Assembly (NCBI GenBank): GCA_009911505.1
Contig: QXXL01000136.1
Location: forward strand, 1-59,313
DNA from: Lachnospiraceae bacterium
Lineage (GTDB): Bacteria > Bacillota > Clostridia > Lachnospirales > Lachnospiraceae
Length of the DNA: 59,313 bases
Direction: 5' to 3'
Below are positions 48,001-56,162 of the stretch, one piece after another; positions within the stretch are counted from its first letter, which is position 1, and each line of letters begins with the position of its first letter. The position numbers were made by a program, and so were the translations under genes. The notes under the pieces are model-generated. The model searched no databases. It worked only from the letters and a program-made list of their open reading frames with translations, and was not told the DNA's origin.

Positions 48001-49816
48001 TGGTACGGCGACTGTAACGATTGAAGCGGTGGAAACGTCCAATTATATTGGTACAACAAGTGGGACATTTGAGATTACACCGGTTGATTTGCAGAGCACA
48101 CGTATAACTTCCTCACAGATTGATTCTCCACAGGATTATACCGGAAGCCCGGTTATGCCAGAAATAACTGTTACAGATACTAAGCGGAATGCTAAGGGGG
48201 ATGCGATTTCTGAAGAAGACGGGGAATCGTATTATGTATTAATAGAAGGAACGGATTATGAGGTAGAATATTCTGACAATATTTATCCGGGTGAAACGCC
48301 AGCTACTGTAATTGTGACAGGAAAGGGCTGCTATACGGGGACGCTTTCCAAAATGTTTGACATCCAGGCAGATCTGGCTTTGGCAGTCATTGCACCGATT
48401 CCGGCACAGCCCTATACGGGTGAGGAGGTAAGGCCAGAGCTTACGGTTACATTAGGGGATCGGACGTTGCGCGAGAATTTTGACTACAGGGTGGAATATA
48501 CTGATAATATTGAAAGGGGTACTGCTTTAGCAACAATTTATCCAATCGAAGGTTCCCTTTACTCGGGAAGCAACCAGGCATCGTTTGTAATTAGCCGTGA
48601 TATTGCCGGGGCCGATATAAGTATTAGCCATTCTGAGTATGTATATACAGGAGGGGCAATCCGGCCAGAGGTAATTGTTGTATTTGAAGGAAAGAACCTG
48701 GTTTTGGGTACTGATTTTGAAGTAACCTATGAAAACAATGTCAACGTAGGGACGGCAACCATTACCGTTACGGGAATCGGCGGATATGATGGAAATGTAA
48801 CGCTGACCTTTGAAATTGTGAGCAGGGATATTACGGATGCGCGGATCGAGATGATTGATTCGGAATTTACTTATACTGGCAGCGAAATTACACCTGCGGT
48901 GGCAGTTGTTTTGGGGGATGTAATCCTTACACCCGGCGTAGATTATGAAATACGTTATGAGAACAACATAAACGTAGGTACGGCAAGTGTTATTGTTACT
49001 GGAATTGGCGGTAATGAAGGTACTGTCAGAAGGGCATATGAGATTATTAAACGTAACATCACACGCTGTGCATTTGCAAATATTACAGATAAAATCTATT
49101 TGGGAATGCCTACCTCACAGGATTTGGTAGTGACGGACGGCAGCGCTACGACGCTGGTTTTGAACAGAGATTATACGCTTACCTATGAGAACAATGCGGC
49201 TCCTGGCGTGGCAACGCTTGTGGTTTCTGGTATTGGCAACTATGGCGGTACAAAAACCATTCGATACTTGATTAATTTTACAGAAATGACCCCGGTTACG
49301 GCGGCTGCTTCGTCGGACAGCGTGACAGTTGCCTGGGGGGCAGTACCAGGGGCAGAAGGGTACGGTATTTACTCCCCAGACGGAAAGCTGATTGCAAGGA
49401 CGGAAGGCCTGTCCTATGTACATACAAATCTGGATGCGTTGACGTCATATAGCTACATGGTGCGTCCGTACAAGACATCTGGAGGGACTGCTTATTATGG
49501 CGGTTTCTCAAATACGGCACAAGCTACGACCGGGATTTTAACCCCTGCGGTTACTCTAAAAGCCGGAAAGCGCCGTGTAAAGGTATCCTGGAAGAAGATC
49601 AAAGGTGTAAATGGATATGAAATTTACAGGAGCAGTAAAAAAACAAAAGGCTATAAGAAGATAAAGACAGCATCCAAGGCGTCTATCGTAGCATACACCA
49701 ATAAGAAGCTGGACAGTAAGAAGAAGTATTATTACAAAGTCCGGGCATATAAAAAAGTAAATGGCAAAAAGGTATACAGCAGCTATTCTTCAGTGAAATC
49801 AGTAAAAGTGAAATAA
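42002..49816 (+). CDS. Giant surface protein with about 26 Ig-like repeats and two Fn3-like domains
   Basis: 2604 aa. A signal peptide (MYRDVAKRVLAVILTFCMIGG...) is followed by an acidic Glu/Ala-rich region to about residue 130. From about residue 225 I count some 26 beta-sandwich repeats of 75-100 aa with the signature YTG..I.P.v.V ... DY.v.Y.NN..vGTA.vtvtG.GNY.G. The C-terminal 180 residues hold two Fn3-like domains, the last very Lys-rich (VKVSWKKIKGVNGYEIYRSS), ending at KSVKVK. There is no LPxTG or transmembrane anchor, so it is likely retained by binding the wall or a partner. It precedes a sortase and a sorted LRR protein in one operon. Likely role: a long stalk adhesin. Confidence 0.85.
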   Translation: MYRDVAKRVLAVILTFCMIGGMPDFTLLAGVESGNGRVDASLEEGLAVDDGSSEAYELAGTETEASLEAGEKGASTQELEELEDTGQTADMEQADEGEMEEPADAEKVADAGIATADGVEQISLQDTRIKKPSELPNQIRGGIVPDGDGFVQNPILGLEIKDGDVSLAQITDKASTADGYKVYAVLGNNNTSAEITVTGNGKYKDDLKYSVVFGNDITGCTVTLSYGEYPTASYYYEGQPIEPAVAVAAADGTVLTAGTDYSVTYEDNEKAGTAHVKVRGVNNYAGECSVDFIIMQADASVIFEEVTVSDAVYNKSKSKLPDGIVPSEVTIINKYTGEPASPDDYSLRYRNNTYVSMPGQPAKVVISGKGNCMGSFEKNYQITRASFNDSAYPQEDKLMVELDPSYSLSYTGQPLMPPFTVYQGSKDGGTLEAGTDYNAVYSNNINVGTAKITITGLGNYTGSRDVNFTIGKFNVKDIDSSKIHVEKDGYEYTGEEIQPEVPDSLTDTAGHPLRRGTDYEVYYANNIDVGSGIIRIVGTGNNCTGELDVYFTIYKDIGNEDVIIEPIADQQYFGKAIHPLPVIKDKGTVLQKDRHYTLAYNVADPTDVGSYTITVTGDGKYYRGTRETQFRIVGRSMDSVEVQFTRPVANNTYTFTGSAIEPEVKVVDKESGSELPIADFDIAYAGANGEASPTVAGNCTVTATQKDVNKYLGNPVSASYTIAPKPLVEGRGFSIKLDGQDMINPAYTGEDIEPVVTVFDNLRDSATGSQVASGGAFQIPASDFSVQYANNRDAGIATVTVTGLNNYSGSISKNFRITPLELSSASSIGITLQPDREYVYTGDAVAPVVAEFTVDGKVLRADEYTVTSQAVNAGETEHTFTVAGTGNYRGSVASDAPVVEGGPVTFRILPKDIADLEVQLEDIPNQSYTGREIRPVPVMTYNGKALGAADYDLSYVNNVAQDYNTEDPALMPTVTITGKGNFTGTRSANFHICETIAGAVVTGLDNLVYTFNTAEWRPEPQSVVLNGRPLQKDVDYELFYKNNINAGNSSSPEAPTVVINGKGLYGGSIEKKFTIERVIMTLDGNGKLKPPLSSIIGMSPMFTGSGVWPTVTLKHSVRLETGASFTYVLEEGKDYEFSSNKHVNVGSNYSIELLPKGNYKLGTGTALRLGQYTIKAKPITAEEITIEVGEVDATRLPAEPPVRVVDARRDIDGNYVAENGTFELVRNRDYTLTYKKNTAPGTASITITGKGNYTGSATKTFLIPGNLSNAQVEFLDSSNSSDAYVYTGSDITPKLRVTCGTDATTGRVIELKNGTDFEYRINGDHTNCGTPEIELVGKGAYEGSTRRLTFRITPRSLTDSAVKINVPGSVDYNDGKNVEPKPSITLGKYTLIEGVDFICIYDDPCSMPSHISGKKYKVVIRAVNGGNFTGETFKEYTIGNNFNVKIEFADGSNGSYTYTGNEIIPALKVTDSVNGKELVKGKDYDMSYAPGNINVGKVTVTVFGLGEPGNTETEYCGSKTTSFDIVGKSLGDSDIVMDDIADYTYTSAAIMPEPKVVWKGHGADGADVELVAGEDFKYTYTSNVNAGTGTVRIEPVSQAGNFSGTKEKTFTILKKNLQDEGVMIDGIPDQVYIGDAITPKLNIHWEADGVGQVTLSDADYTLSYGEEGNVEVGTVEVTVNGTGNYEGTITTAFRIVKVKLSDITAEYSKEEQYTGKQIKPDIKLTYQSTDNRTIEMNAPDVWGYTISYGSNQLLGTTSGSITVTADPNGNCEGGPLVLHFAIIKRHLDDSTITMTGIEDTYTFDPNETACEPEPVLTFKPDPLTTYTLRKGYDYTVSYEGNTTVNQAASVTVTGIGNFDRSLTKNFRITKDLLDYIDSASVDQTPLVYNGHEQHPKVDIAFKTNDIEENRDYELVWDEDCINAGEHTVIIRGIGDYGGEMPLTFSIGKRDISKVQIDIEDYEFTGSEIDPMVVVSDPEISETPFGGDVYVITGIENNKEIGTATVTIEAVETSNYIGTTSGTFEITPVDLQSTRITSSQIDSPQDYTGSPVMPEITVTDTKRNAKGDAISEEDGESYYVLIEGTDYEVEYSDNIYPGETPATVIVTGKGCYTGTLSKMFDIQADLALAVIAPIPAQPYTGEEVRPELTVTLGDRTLRENFDYRVEYTDNIERGTALATIYPIEGSLYSGSNQASFVISRDIAGADISISHSEYVYTGGAIRPEVIVVFEGKNLVLGTDFEVTYENNVNVGTATITVTGIGGYDGNVTLTFEIVSRDITDARIEMIDSEFTYTGSEITPAVAVVLGDVILTPGVDYEIRYENNINVGTASVIVTGIGGNEGTVRRAYEIIKRNITRCAFANITDKIYLGMPTSQDLVVTDGSATTLVLNRDYTLTYENNAAPGVATLVVSGIGNYGGTKTIRYLINFTEMTPVTAAASSDSVTVAWGAVPGAEGYGIYSPDGKLIARTEGLSYVHTNLDALTSYSYMVRPYKTSGGTAYYGGFSNTAQATTGILTPAVTLKAGKRRVKVSWKKIKGVNGYEIYRSSKKTKGYKKIKTASKASIVAYTNKKLDSKKKYYYKVRAYKKVNGKKVYSSYSSVKSVKVK

Positions 49817-49826
49817 GGGATGACTC

Positions 49827-50996
49827 ATGGAGGAAATCTACAGACTTGGCAAACATGAATTTGCTACCCGTGAAGAGTGGGAGGCTGCGCAGAGAGATTT
49901 AGAAACAATCAGAGACATCGTGGATCATTTGGATATTGAAGATCCGCTTGTAGCGGAGGATATTTACCAATTGGTCCGCGAAGGGCTGATTACATTTGAA
50001 AGTAAGCTGGGGACTGTGTTTTTCTGTGATATATCAGACAGGGTTGCGCAGAATTTCAAAGAGGAACTCGAAGACAGCAGGGAAGAATGGGAACGGGAGC
50101 GCAGAGAGCAGCTTGAGCTCCGTCTAAGGGAAGAGGAGGAAGGTGAACGCCAGAAATTAAAAGAAACACAGCAGTCAATGATGTTTAAGATTTTGGGGAT
50201 TGCCTGTGCTGCACTTGCGGTTTTATGTGTGGTTTTTTATCTGCATTCCGTATACAGGGAGCGCAGCGCCACCCGGAAATTAGAAGAAGTGCAGCAGAAA
50301 AAGGGCGTTTCCCAGGCAGTTGGCTGGAACCCGGGTCAAGACGCATCCGGCCGCGGGGATGATGATGTGGACGCACAGGAGATTGGGCAACAGGAAGAAA
50401 GCCGGATAACGCCGTCTGAGGTTTTACCGGAATACAGTACCCTACATGCACAGTATCCGGATTTGGCTGGGTGGCTTCGGATTGAGGATACCCAGATTGA
50501 TTTGCCTGTGATGCAGGCGGCAGATAATGAATATTACCTGCATAACAATATTGACGGGGCAGAGGATATCAATGGAACACTGTTTTTAGACTACCGCGCC
50601 GATACTGTAAAACCCAGCACAAACCTGATTATTTATGGCCATAACATGAAAAGCGGCGCGATGTTTGGCGGGTTAAAGAAATATTTGGAAGAAACGTATG
50701 TAGCAGGGCATGACAAGATACAATTTGATACGATTTATCAGAAACAGGTTTATCAGGTGATTGCCGTATGCCTTTCGGAAGTAGGGTACCAGGACGAAGG
50801 GCAGTATAAGTATTACAACTTTATTGAAGCAGAAAGCAATGAGGATTTTAACGCATTTTTAGGGAGTATCCGAAAATGCGCCGTATATGATAAAACACAG
50901 GATGTGACAGAAAGTGACAGCTTGCTGACACTTTCCACCTGCAACAACTACGTGGAAGACGGAAGGCTTTTCGTGGTAGCAAAAAAAATACAATAG
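49827..50996 (+). CDS. Class B sortase with long cytoplasmic N-terminal domain
   Basis: 389 aa. Residues 1-115 are a charged cytoplasmic region with a coiled coil (about 76-115), then a membrane helix (about 120-138), a flexible linker, and the class B sortase domain from about 200. Catalytic residues are visible: His272 in IIYGHNMKSG, Cys372 in LTLSTCNNY and Arg380. The extended inner domain is longer than in classical SrtB. It starts 10 nt after the giant protein stop and is followed by the LRR protein, which carries a TPKTG signal, so the sortase probably anchors that neighbour to peptidoglycan. Confidence 0.93.
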   Translation: MEEIYRLGKHEFATREEWEAAQRDLETIRDIVDHLDIEDPLVAEDIYQLVREGLITFESKLGTVFFCDISDRVAQNFKEELEDSREEWERERREQLELRLREEEEGERQKLKETQQSMMFKILGIACAALAVLCVVFYLHSVYRERSATRKLEEVQQKKGVSQAVGWNPGQDASGRGDDDVDAQEIGQQEESRITPSEVLPEYSTLHAQYPDLAGWLRIEDTQIDLPVMQAADNEYYLHNNIDGAEDINGTLFLDYRADTVKPSTNLIIYGHNMKSGAMFGGLKKYLEETYVAGHDKIQFDTIYQKQVYQVIAVCLSEVGYQDEGQYKYYNFIEAESNEDFNAFLGSIRKCAVYDKTQDVTESDSLLTLSTCNNYVEDGRLFVVAKKIQ

Positions 50997-51027
50997 CATG
51001 GAAGCTATGGAGCCAGGAGTGAAGAAT

Positions 51028-52755
51028 ATGAAAAAAAATCTAGCGATACGGGCAGGGGCAATTGTTTTGGTGCTGATGATAGCATTCTTTTCTATTTTAC
51101 CTGATTTGGTAAATGCAGAAGGGGATGACGATCCTGCGCCATCGACAGAGGTTGCGGCAGAAATGCCGGATGCAGGTGAGACGGGTACAGAAACGTCATC
51201 GCCTGACACATCAGAAGGAGACGCTACCGACTGGTCAACGGAAGAAACGCCGGATACACCAGACACACCGGATGTACCCGAAACGCCAGACACGACAGAA
51301 ATACCGGATCAGCCAGTGGAGCCAGAAGTGCCGGACGCATCTGAAGTACCAGATACACAGCAGCCTGTTGTACCGGAACCAGGAACAGAAATAACAACAC
51401 CGGAACAGCCAGGGACGGAAACACCGGATACAACGCCTGTATTGCCAAATGGCGATGGGGCAGCCAATACTGAAAGTACGGAAAACGAGGGATTTGGCAA
51501 TGATTTGCAGGATGAAGATGAAGAACTGCCGCCAAACCATGAGTTAGACCCGTCGGATGAGCCGGACGGCACAGATGGTGATTTTACGATTGAAGGCACT
51601 ACTGTTATTGCGTACAGCGGTGCAGGAGGCAATATTGCAATCCCTGCAGGGGTTACGGCAATTGGTGACGGAGTTTTCTCTGGAAACGGTTCTATTACAG
51701 GGGTATCTTTCCCAGACAGCCTGCAGATTATTGGCGGTTCTGCATTTAACGGCTGCAGCAGCCTAGAAGCGGTAAGCATACCAGGCAGTGTGACTATTGT
51801 AGGTGCATCCGCTTTTGCAAACTGTAATGCATTGGCAAGTGTAAGCCTAAGCGGTTCTGCTGGGGCGATTTCACAAAGGCAGTTCTACAACTGCAGCAGC
51901 CTTGGGAGCGTAACCGTTCCGGATGGCGTAACGAGCATCGGGGCGGAAGCGTTTGGAAGCTGCGGAAACTTAAGCAGCGTTTCACTTCCATCTACACTGT
52001 CAAGCCTTGATATGAGCGCATTTTCAGGCTGTGCAAATTTAGGCTCTATTACTGTATCAAGCGGCAGCTATTCCTCTTATGACGGATGCGTTTATACCGC
52101 AGACGGCAGGCATTTGCTCCTTTGCCCACAGGGCAAGACAGGGATATCCTTTGCGCCGGGGATTTTATCCGTTGCATCGGGGGCATTTAATGGGTGCAGC
52201 TATCTTTTAACAGCAGTTATACCGGATGCGGCAAATGCAATTGAAGCCAATGCATTCAGCGGAAGTGGAATCCGGGCAATAACTATTCCTGCAAGCGTTA
52301 CCTCTATTGGGCCGCAGTCAGGATGGGCGCCGACTGTTGTATATGGATATAGTGGAACGACAGCTGAATCTTGGGCAAATGAAAACAATTATGTATTTGA
52401 AAGTATAGACGATCCATCTGGAGGCGTTGCTGACGAAACAGAAGAAATTGAAGATCCGGATCCAAACGATACGGATGATCCAGGGGAAGAGCCTGGAGGT
52501 ACAACGCCAAAGAAGCCTGGAGGAAGCAATACAACAGGTACGAACAGCGGAACAAGCACATCTACGGTACATGCTGCATCACCGGGGACGGCTAATGGAA
52601 CATCAGCGGCAATTGCCGGAAATGGGCGCATTAAAGACGCAACACCGAAAACAGGTGTAGAAGAGTACGGAATATATTTCTTGTTTGGGGCGATCTTTTT
52701 AGTGGGGATTTCGTTGTTTGCTTATAGTAGAAAACTTAGATTAGAAGGAAAATGA
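51028..52755 (+). CDS. BspA-like leucine-rich-repeat surface protein with TPKTG sorting signal
   Basis: 575 aa. Start ATG 51028 follows CCAGGAG; the frame opens 10 codons earlier. A signal peptide ending near LVNAEG is followed by a Pro/Glu/Asp/Thr-rich wall-spanning region (about 30-170, repeated PD/PE/VPET). LRR_5 repeats (about 190-440) carry recurring AFNGCSSL, AFANCNAL and AFGSCGNL motifs. A Gly/Thr linker leads to the C-terminal sorting signal: TPKTG, hydrophobic helix (YGIYFLFGAIFLVGISLFAY), then SRKLRLEGK. It is the natural substrate of the upstream sortase. BspA-type proteins bind host or microbial surfaces. Confidence 0.92.
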   Translation: MKKNLAIRAGAIVLVLMIAFFSILPDLVNAEGDDDPAPSTEVAAEMPDAGETGTETSSPDTSEGDATDWSTEETPDTPDTPDVPETPDTTEIPDQPVEPEVPDASEVPDTQQPVVPEPGTEITTPEQPGTETPDTTPVLPNGDGAANTESTENEGFGNDLQDEDEELPPNHELDPSDEPDGTDGDFTIEGTTVIAYSGAGGNIAIPAGVTAIGDGVFSGNGSITGVSFPDSLQIIGGSAFNGCSSLEAVSIPGSVTIVGASAFANCNALASVSLSGSAGAISQRQFYNCSSLGSVTVPDGVTSIGAEAFGSCGNLSSVSLPSTLSSLDMSAFSGCANLGSITVSSGSYSSYDGCVYTADGRHLLLCPQGKTGISFAPGILSVASGAFNGCSYLLTAVIPDAANAIEANAFSGSGIRAITIPASVTSIGPQSGWAPTVVYGYSGTTAESWANENNYVFESIDDPSGGVADETEEIEDPDPNDTDDPGEEPGGTTPKKPGGSNTTGTNSGTSTSTVHAASPGTANGTSAAIAGNGRIKDATPKTGVEEYGIYFLFGAIFLVGISLFAYSRKLRLEGK

Positions 52756-52769
52756 TGTGGATAATTGGG

Positions 52770-52799
52770 CTGCACAGGTTGCTGTGCAGTTCTTTTTTT
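52770..52799 (+). terminator. Rho-independent terminator of the surface-protein operon
   Basis: CTGCACAG (52770-52777), GTTG loop, CTGTGCAG (52782-52789), then TTCTTTTTTT. Perfect 8-bp stem. Confidence 0.92.
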
Positions 52800-52842
52800 G
52801 TGGATGGGGGAGTAGTGTTATTGTGAACTATAGGAGGTGGGT

Positions 52843-52954
52843 GGCAAAGGGGCCGTCAGGCAGAGGGCAGGGCATTGCTGGGGAGCGGACGGGATACTTA
52901 AGAGCCCCTAAACCCCATCACAAGGCCCCAGCCTCATACCCTGCCCTCTGCCTG
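52843..52954. repeat. Interspersed repeat, copy 1, with inverted partner
   Basis: GGCAAAGGGGCCGTCAGGCA then GAGGGCAGGGCATTGCTG (52843-52880) recurs almost exactly at 57216-57252. In addition, CAGGCAGAGGGCAGGG (52857-52872) is perfectly complementary to 52939-52954, so this copy can fold into a 16-bp stem with a loop of about 66 nt. The whole 52.8-53.06 kb gap has no gene. Confidence 0.7.
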
Positions 52955-53063
52955 GCTATGGTTTTGGCAGGCTTATAGTAGATTGCTTGTTTAACGTTAG
53001 ATGTTGAATTTGTGACAGATGTGTCCGTGCCTAATCGTCTGTTAGGGGATATTACTTTATTTT

Positions 53064-53318
53064 TTATGCCTTTTGTTCGAGCGCTACTCTGCATGCTTTG
53101 GCCAGCTGATCTCCGCAAGATGTGTTTTTAAACCCACAGCGTATCCCGCTGAGCCTTTTTTCAATTTCTTCTACAGTCATTCCCTCTACTAGCTGGGGAA
53201 TTGCTTTTAGATTTCCGTCGCAGCCTCCGGTAAATTTAACATTGTGTACGATATTGCCCTCTAGCTCTAGTTCGATTTGGGATGAACAGGTCCCTTTGGT
53301 ACGGTATGTATATTTCAT
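53064..53318 (-). CDS. TIGR03905-type TSCPD-domain protein
   Basis: An 84-aa protein with four conserved Cys: KGTCSSQIELELEG, FTGGCDGNLKAI, IRCGFKNTSCGDQLAKAC. This matches the small TSCPD/TIGR03905 family, which resembles the C-terminal Cys domain of class II ribonucleotide reductases. GGAGGGG lies before the ATG. It is cytoplasmic with probable metal or thiol chemistry; the function is unknown. It is a conserved single gene in many Clostridia. It is divergent from secA. Confidence 0.88.
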   Translation of the reverse strand: MKYTYRTKGTCSSQIELELEGNIVHNVKFTGGCDGNLKAIPQLVEGMTVEEIEKRLSGIRCGFKNTSCGDQLAKACRVALEQKA

Positions 53319-53411
53319 TGTGATACCCCTCCTTTTTTGTATTCTATTTTAAAAACAGGTACAGTATAGCACGTTTTTAAAAATTTAACAATTCATTCAT
53401 GATTTTCTGTA

Positions 53412-53440
53412 TTGTTTCTGGTGGCGGAACGTGGTACAAT
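53412..53440 (+). promoter_or_regulatory. secA promoter
   Basis: -35 TTGTTT (53412-53417), a 17-nt spacer and -10 TACAAT (53435-53440), about 60 nt upstream of the secA ATG. Confidence 0.65.
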
Positions 53441-53499
53441 AAGCTTTGTTCGGGAAATATGGGAATTTTTTGATTAAACAAGAGCGATAGGAGTAATTT

Positions 53500-56073
53500 A
53501 TGGGCGCATTTACAAAATTATTTGGTACACATAGCGAACGGGAATTAAAGAGGATTGATCCGATTGTAAAGAAGATTGAATCTTATTACGGGGCTATGGA
53601 GGCATTGACAGATGAACAGCTAAGGGATAAGACGAAGGAGTATAAGAAGCGGTTTGCAGATGGGGAAACGCTGGACGACCTTCTTCCGGAGGCCTTTGCT
53701 ACTGTCAGGGAAGCTTCGAAGCGTGTGCTGAATATGGAACATTATAGGGTACAGTTAATAGGTGGGATTATTTTGCATCAGGGGCGTATTGCAGAGATGC
53801 GTACTGGTGAAGGTAAGACTTTGGTTTCGACGCTTCCGGCATATTTGAATGCATTGGAGGGCAAAGGCGTCTGTATCGTTACGGTCAATGACTATCTGGC
53901 GAAGCGTGATGCGGAGTGGATGGGGCAGGTACATGAGTTTTTAGGGCTTTCAGTCGGTGTTGTTTTAAATTCCATGGACAATGACGAAAGGCGTGACGCT
54001 TATAACTGTGATATTACTTATATAACTAATAATGAACTTGGATTCGATTACCTCAGGGACAACATGGTAATTTATAAGGAGCAGCTAGTACAAAGGGGAC
54101 TGCATTATGCTATCATTGATGAGGTCGATTCCGTACTGATAGATGAAGCCAGGACGCCCCTTATCATTTCTGGCCAGAGTGGCAAGTCAACTCGTTTGTA
54201 CGAAGCATGCGATATTCTGGCGCAGCAGCTTGTACGCGGGCAGGAAAGCCAGGAGCTGTCTAAGATGGACGCAATTATGGGCGTGGAAGTGGAAGAAACA
54301 GGGGATTTTGTTGTAAATGAGAAGGACAAGGTAGTGAACCTGACACTGGATGGGGTTAAGAAGGTGGAGAAATTTTTCCGGATTGAGAACCTTGCAGATG
54401 CAGAAAACCTGGAAATCCAGCATAATATTATCCTGGCGCTGCGTGCGCACTATCTGATGTTCCGTGATCAGGATTATGTGGTTAAGGATGATCAGGTGCT
54501 GATTGTAGACGAGTTTACCGGGCGTATTATGCCAGGACGCCGTTATTCGGATGGGCTGCACCAGGCGATTGAAGCCAAGGAGCATGTAAAGGTAAAACGG
54601 GAAAGCAAGACGTTAGCAACGATTACGTTCCAGAACTTTTTTAATAAATTCGAGAAAAAAAGCGGTATGACAGGTACGGCACTGACGGAGGAAAAGGAGT
54701 TTCGTGATATTTACGGGATGGACGTAATTGAGATTCCGACAAATGTGCCAGTACAGCGTAAAGATTTGCAGGACGTGGTTTATAAAACCAAGAAAGAGAA
54801 GTTTAAGGCAGTTTGTGATGCGGTGGAAGAGGCACATGCAAAGGGACAGCCAGTTTTAGTTGGTACTATAACAATTGAAATTTCCGAGGAAATCAGTAAA
54901 ATGTTAAAGCGCCGCGGCATCCAGCATAATGTGTTAAATGCCAAGTTCCATGAACTGGAAGCAGAAATTGTAGCACAGGCCGGGCAGCACGGGGCAGTCA
55001 CGATTGCTACGAACATGGCAGGCCGTGGTACTGATATCAAGCTGGACGAGGAAGCAAAAGCGGCTGGCGGGTTAAAGATTATCGGTACAGAGCGCCATGA
55101 GTCAAGACGTATTGACAACCAGCTGCGCGGGCGGTCCGGGCGCCAGGGCGATCCGGGTGAATCGCAGTTTTACATTGCGCTTGAGGATGATTTAATGCGC
55201 CTGTTTGGCTCGGAGAAGTTAATGAGCATGTTTAATGCGTTAGGCGTACCAGACGGTGAGCAAATTCAGCATAAGATGCTTACAGGCGCGATAGAGAAGG
55301 CGCAGAGCAAGATTGAATTTAATAATTTTGGGATACGAAAGAACCTGCTGGAATATGATCAGGTGATGAATGAGCAGCGGGAAATTATTTATACGGAGCG
55401 GCTGCGTGTTCTGAACGGGGAAAATATGCGGGACGTTATTTTTAAGATGGTTACGGATCGTGTGGAAGCGACAGTGGACATGTGTATTTCGGGTGAGCAG
55501 CCAGTAGACGAATGGAATATTAAAGAGTTGAATGATATCTTAATTCCAATGATTCCGGTACAGCCAGTTACACCAGATATGGTGAAGGAAATGAAGAGCA
55601 GCAAGGAACTGAAGCACGCGTTAAAGGAGCAGGCGGTAAAGCTTTATGAGACGAAGGAAACCGAATTCCCTGAGCCAGAGCAGTTTAGGGAGCTGGAGCG
55701 AGTGGTTCTGTTAAAGGCAATCGACCGTAAGTGGATGGATCATATTGATGATATGGATCAGCTGCGCCAGGGGATTGGGCTGCAGGCATATGGACAAAGA
55801 GATCCGCTGGTGGAATATAAGATGAGCGGGTTTGATATGTTTGACAGTATGATAGCGAGCATCCAGGAGGATACGGTAAGGCTCCTTTACCATGTGCGCA
55901 TTGAGCAGAAGGTAGAACGTGAGCAGGTTGCAAAAGTGACTGGGACGAATAAGGATGAAACAGCAGTCAAAGGGCCTAAGAAGCGTGACAAGGCGAAGGT
56001 ATATCCGAATGATCCTTGTCCATGCGGAAGCGGGAAGAAGTACAAACAATGCTGCGGCCGCATGGCGAAATAA
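53500..56073 (+). CDS. secA: Preprotein translocase ATPase SecA
   Basis: 857 aa, normal for Firmicutes SecA. Walker A MRTGEGKT lies near residues 100-107, [19 protein letters not shown] is the DEAD-type Walker [12 protein letters not shown] and [18 protein letters not shown] form NBD2 (quoted in parts), then the helical scaffold. The zinc-binding C-terminus is [13 protein letters not shown]. It drives secretion through SecYEG, including the surface proteins encoded upstream. ATG 53500 follows GATAGGAG. It is a monocistronic core gene with its own promoter and terminator. Confidence 0.98.
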   Translation: MGAFTKLFGTHSERELKRIDPIVKKIESYYGAMEALTDEQLRDKTKEYKKRFADGETLDDLLPEAFATVREASKRVLNMEHYRVQLIGGIILHQGRIAEMRTGEGKTLVSTLPAYLNALEGKGVCIVTVNDYLAKRDAEWMGQVHEFLGLSVGVVLNSMDNDERRDAYNCDITYITNNELGFDYLRDNMVIYKEQLVQRGLHYAIIDEVDSVLIDEARTPLIISGQSGKSTRLYEACDILAQQLVRGQESQELSKMDAIMGVEVEETGDFVVNEKDKVVNLTLDGVKKVEKFFRIENLADAENLEIQHNIILALRAHYLMFRDQDYVVKDDQVLIVDEFTGRIMPGRRYSDGLHQAIEAKEHVKVKRESKTLATITFQNFFNKFEKKSGMTGTALTEEKEFRDIYGMDVIEIPTNVPVQRKDLQDVVYKTKKEKFKAVCDAVEEAHAKGQPVLVGTITIEISEEISKMLKRRGIQHNVLNAKFHELEAEIVAQAGQHGAVTIATNMAGRGTDIKLDEEAKAAGGLKIIGTERHESRRIDNQLRGRSGRQGDPGESQFYIALEDDLMRLFGSEKLMSMFNALGVPDGEQIQHKMLTGAIEKAQSKIEFNNFGIRKNLLEYDQVMNEQREIIYTERLRVLNGENMRDVIFKMVTDRVEATVDMCISGEQPVDEWNIKELNDILIPMIPVQPVTPDMVKEMKSSKELKHALKEQAVKLYETKETEFPEPEQFRELERVVLLKAIDRKWMDHIDDMDQLRQGIGLQAYGQRDPLVEYKMSGFDMFDSMIASIQEDTVRLLYHVRIEQKVEREQVAKVTGTNKDETAVKGPKKRDKAKVYPNDPCPCGSGKKYKQCCGRMAK

Positions 56074-56087
56074 AGGAGATATGACAG

Positions 56088-56134
56088 GGGCAAAGCAGGG
56101 GACTATGGGTATAAGCCTGCTTTGCCCTTTTGTT
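56088..56134 (+). terminator. Terminator after secA
   Basis: GGGCAAAGCAGG (56088-56099) pairs perfectly with CCTGCTTTGCCC (56116-56127), followed by TTTTGTT. Confidence 0.92.
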
Positions 56135-56162
56135 ATTATCTGGACAGATGGAAGGATTTTGC

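Noticed and set aside
42670..49280. Tandem repeats read as a CRISPR or minisatellite
   Set aside because: Units are protein-level repeats of 75-100 codons with diverged DNA; no short identical DNA repeats with spacers.
50859..51293. 144-codon minus-strand frame rich in Ser/Gly/Val
   Set aside because: It is the complement of the repetitive Pro/Asp/Glu/Thr region of the LRR protein; composition artefact.
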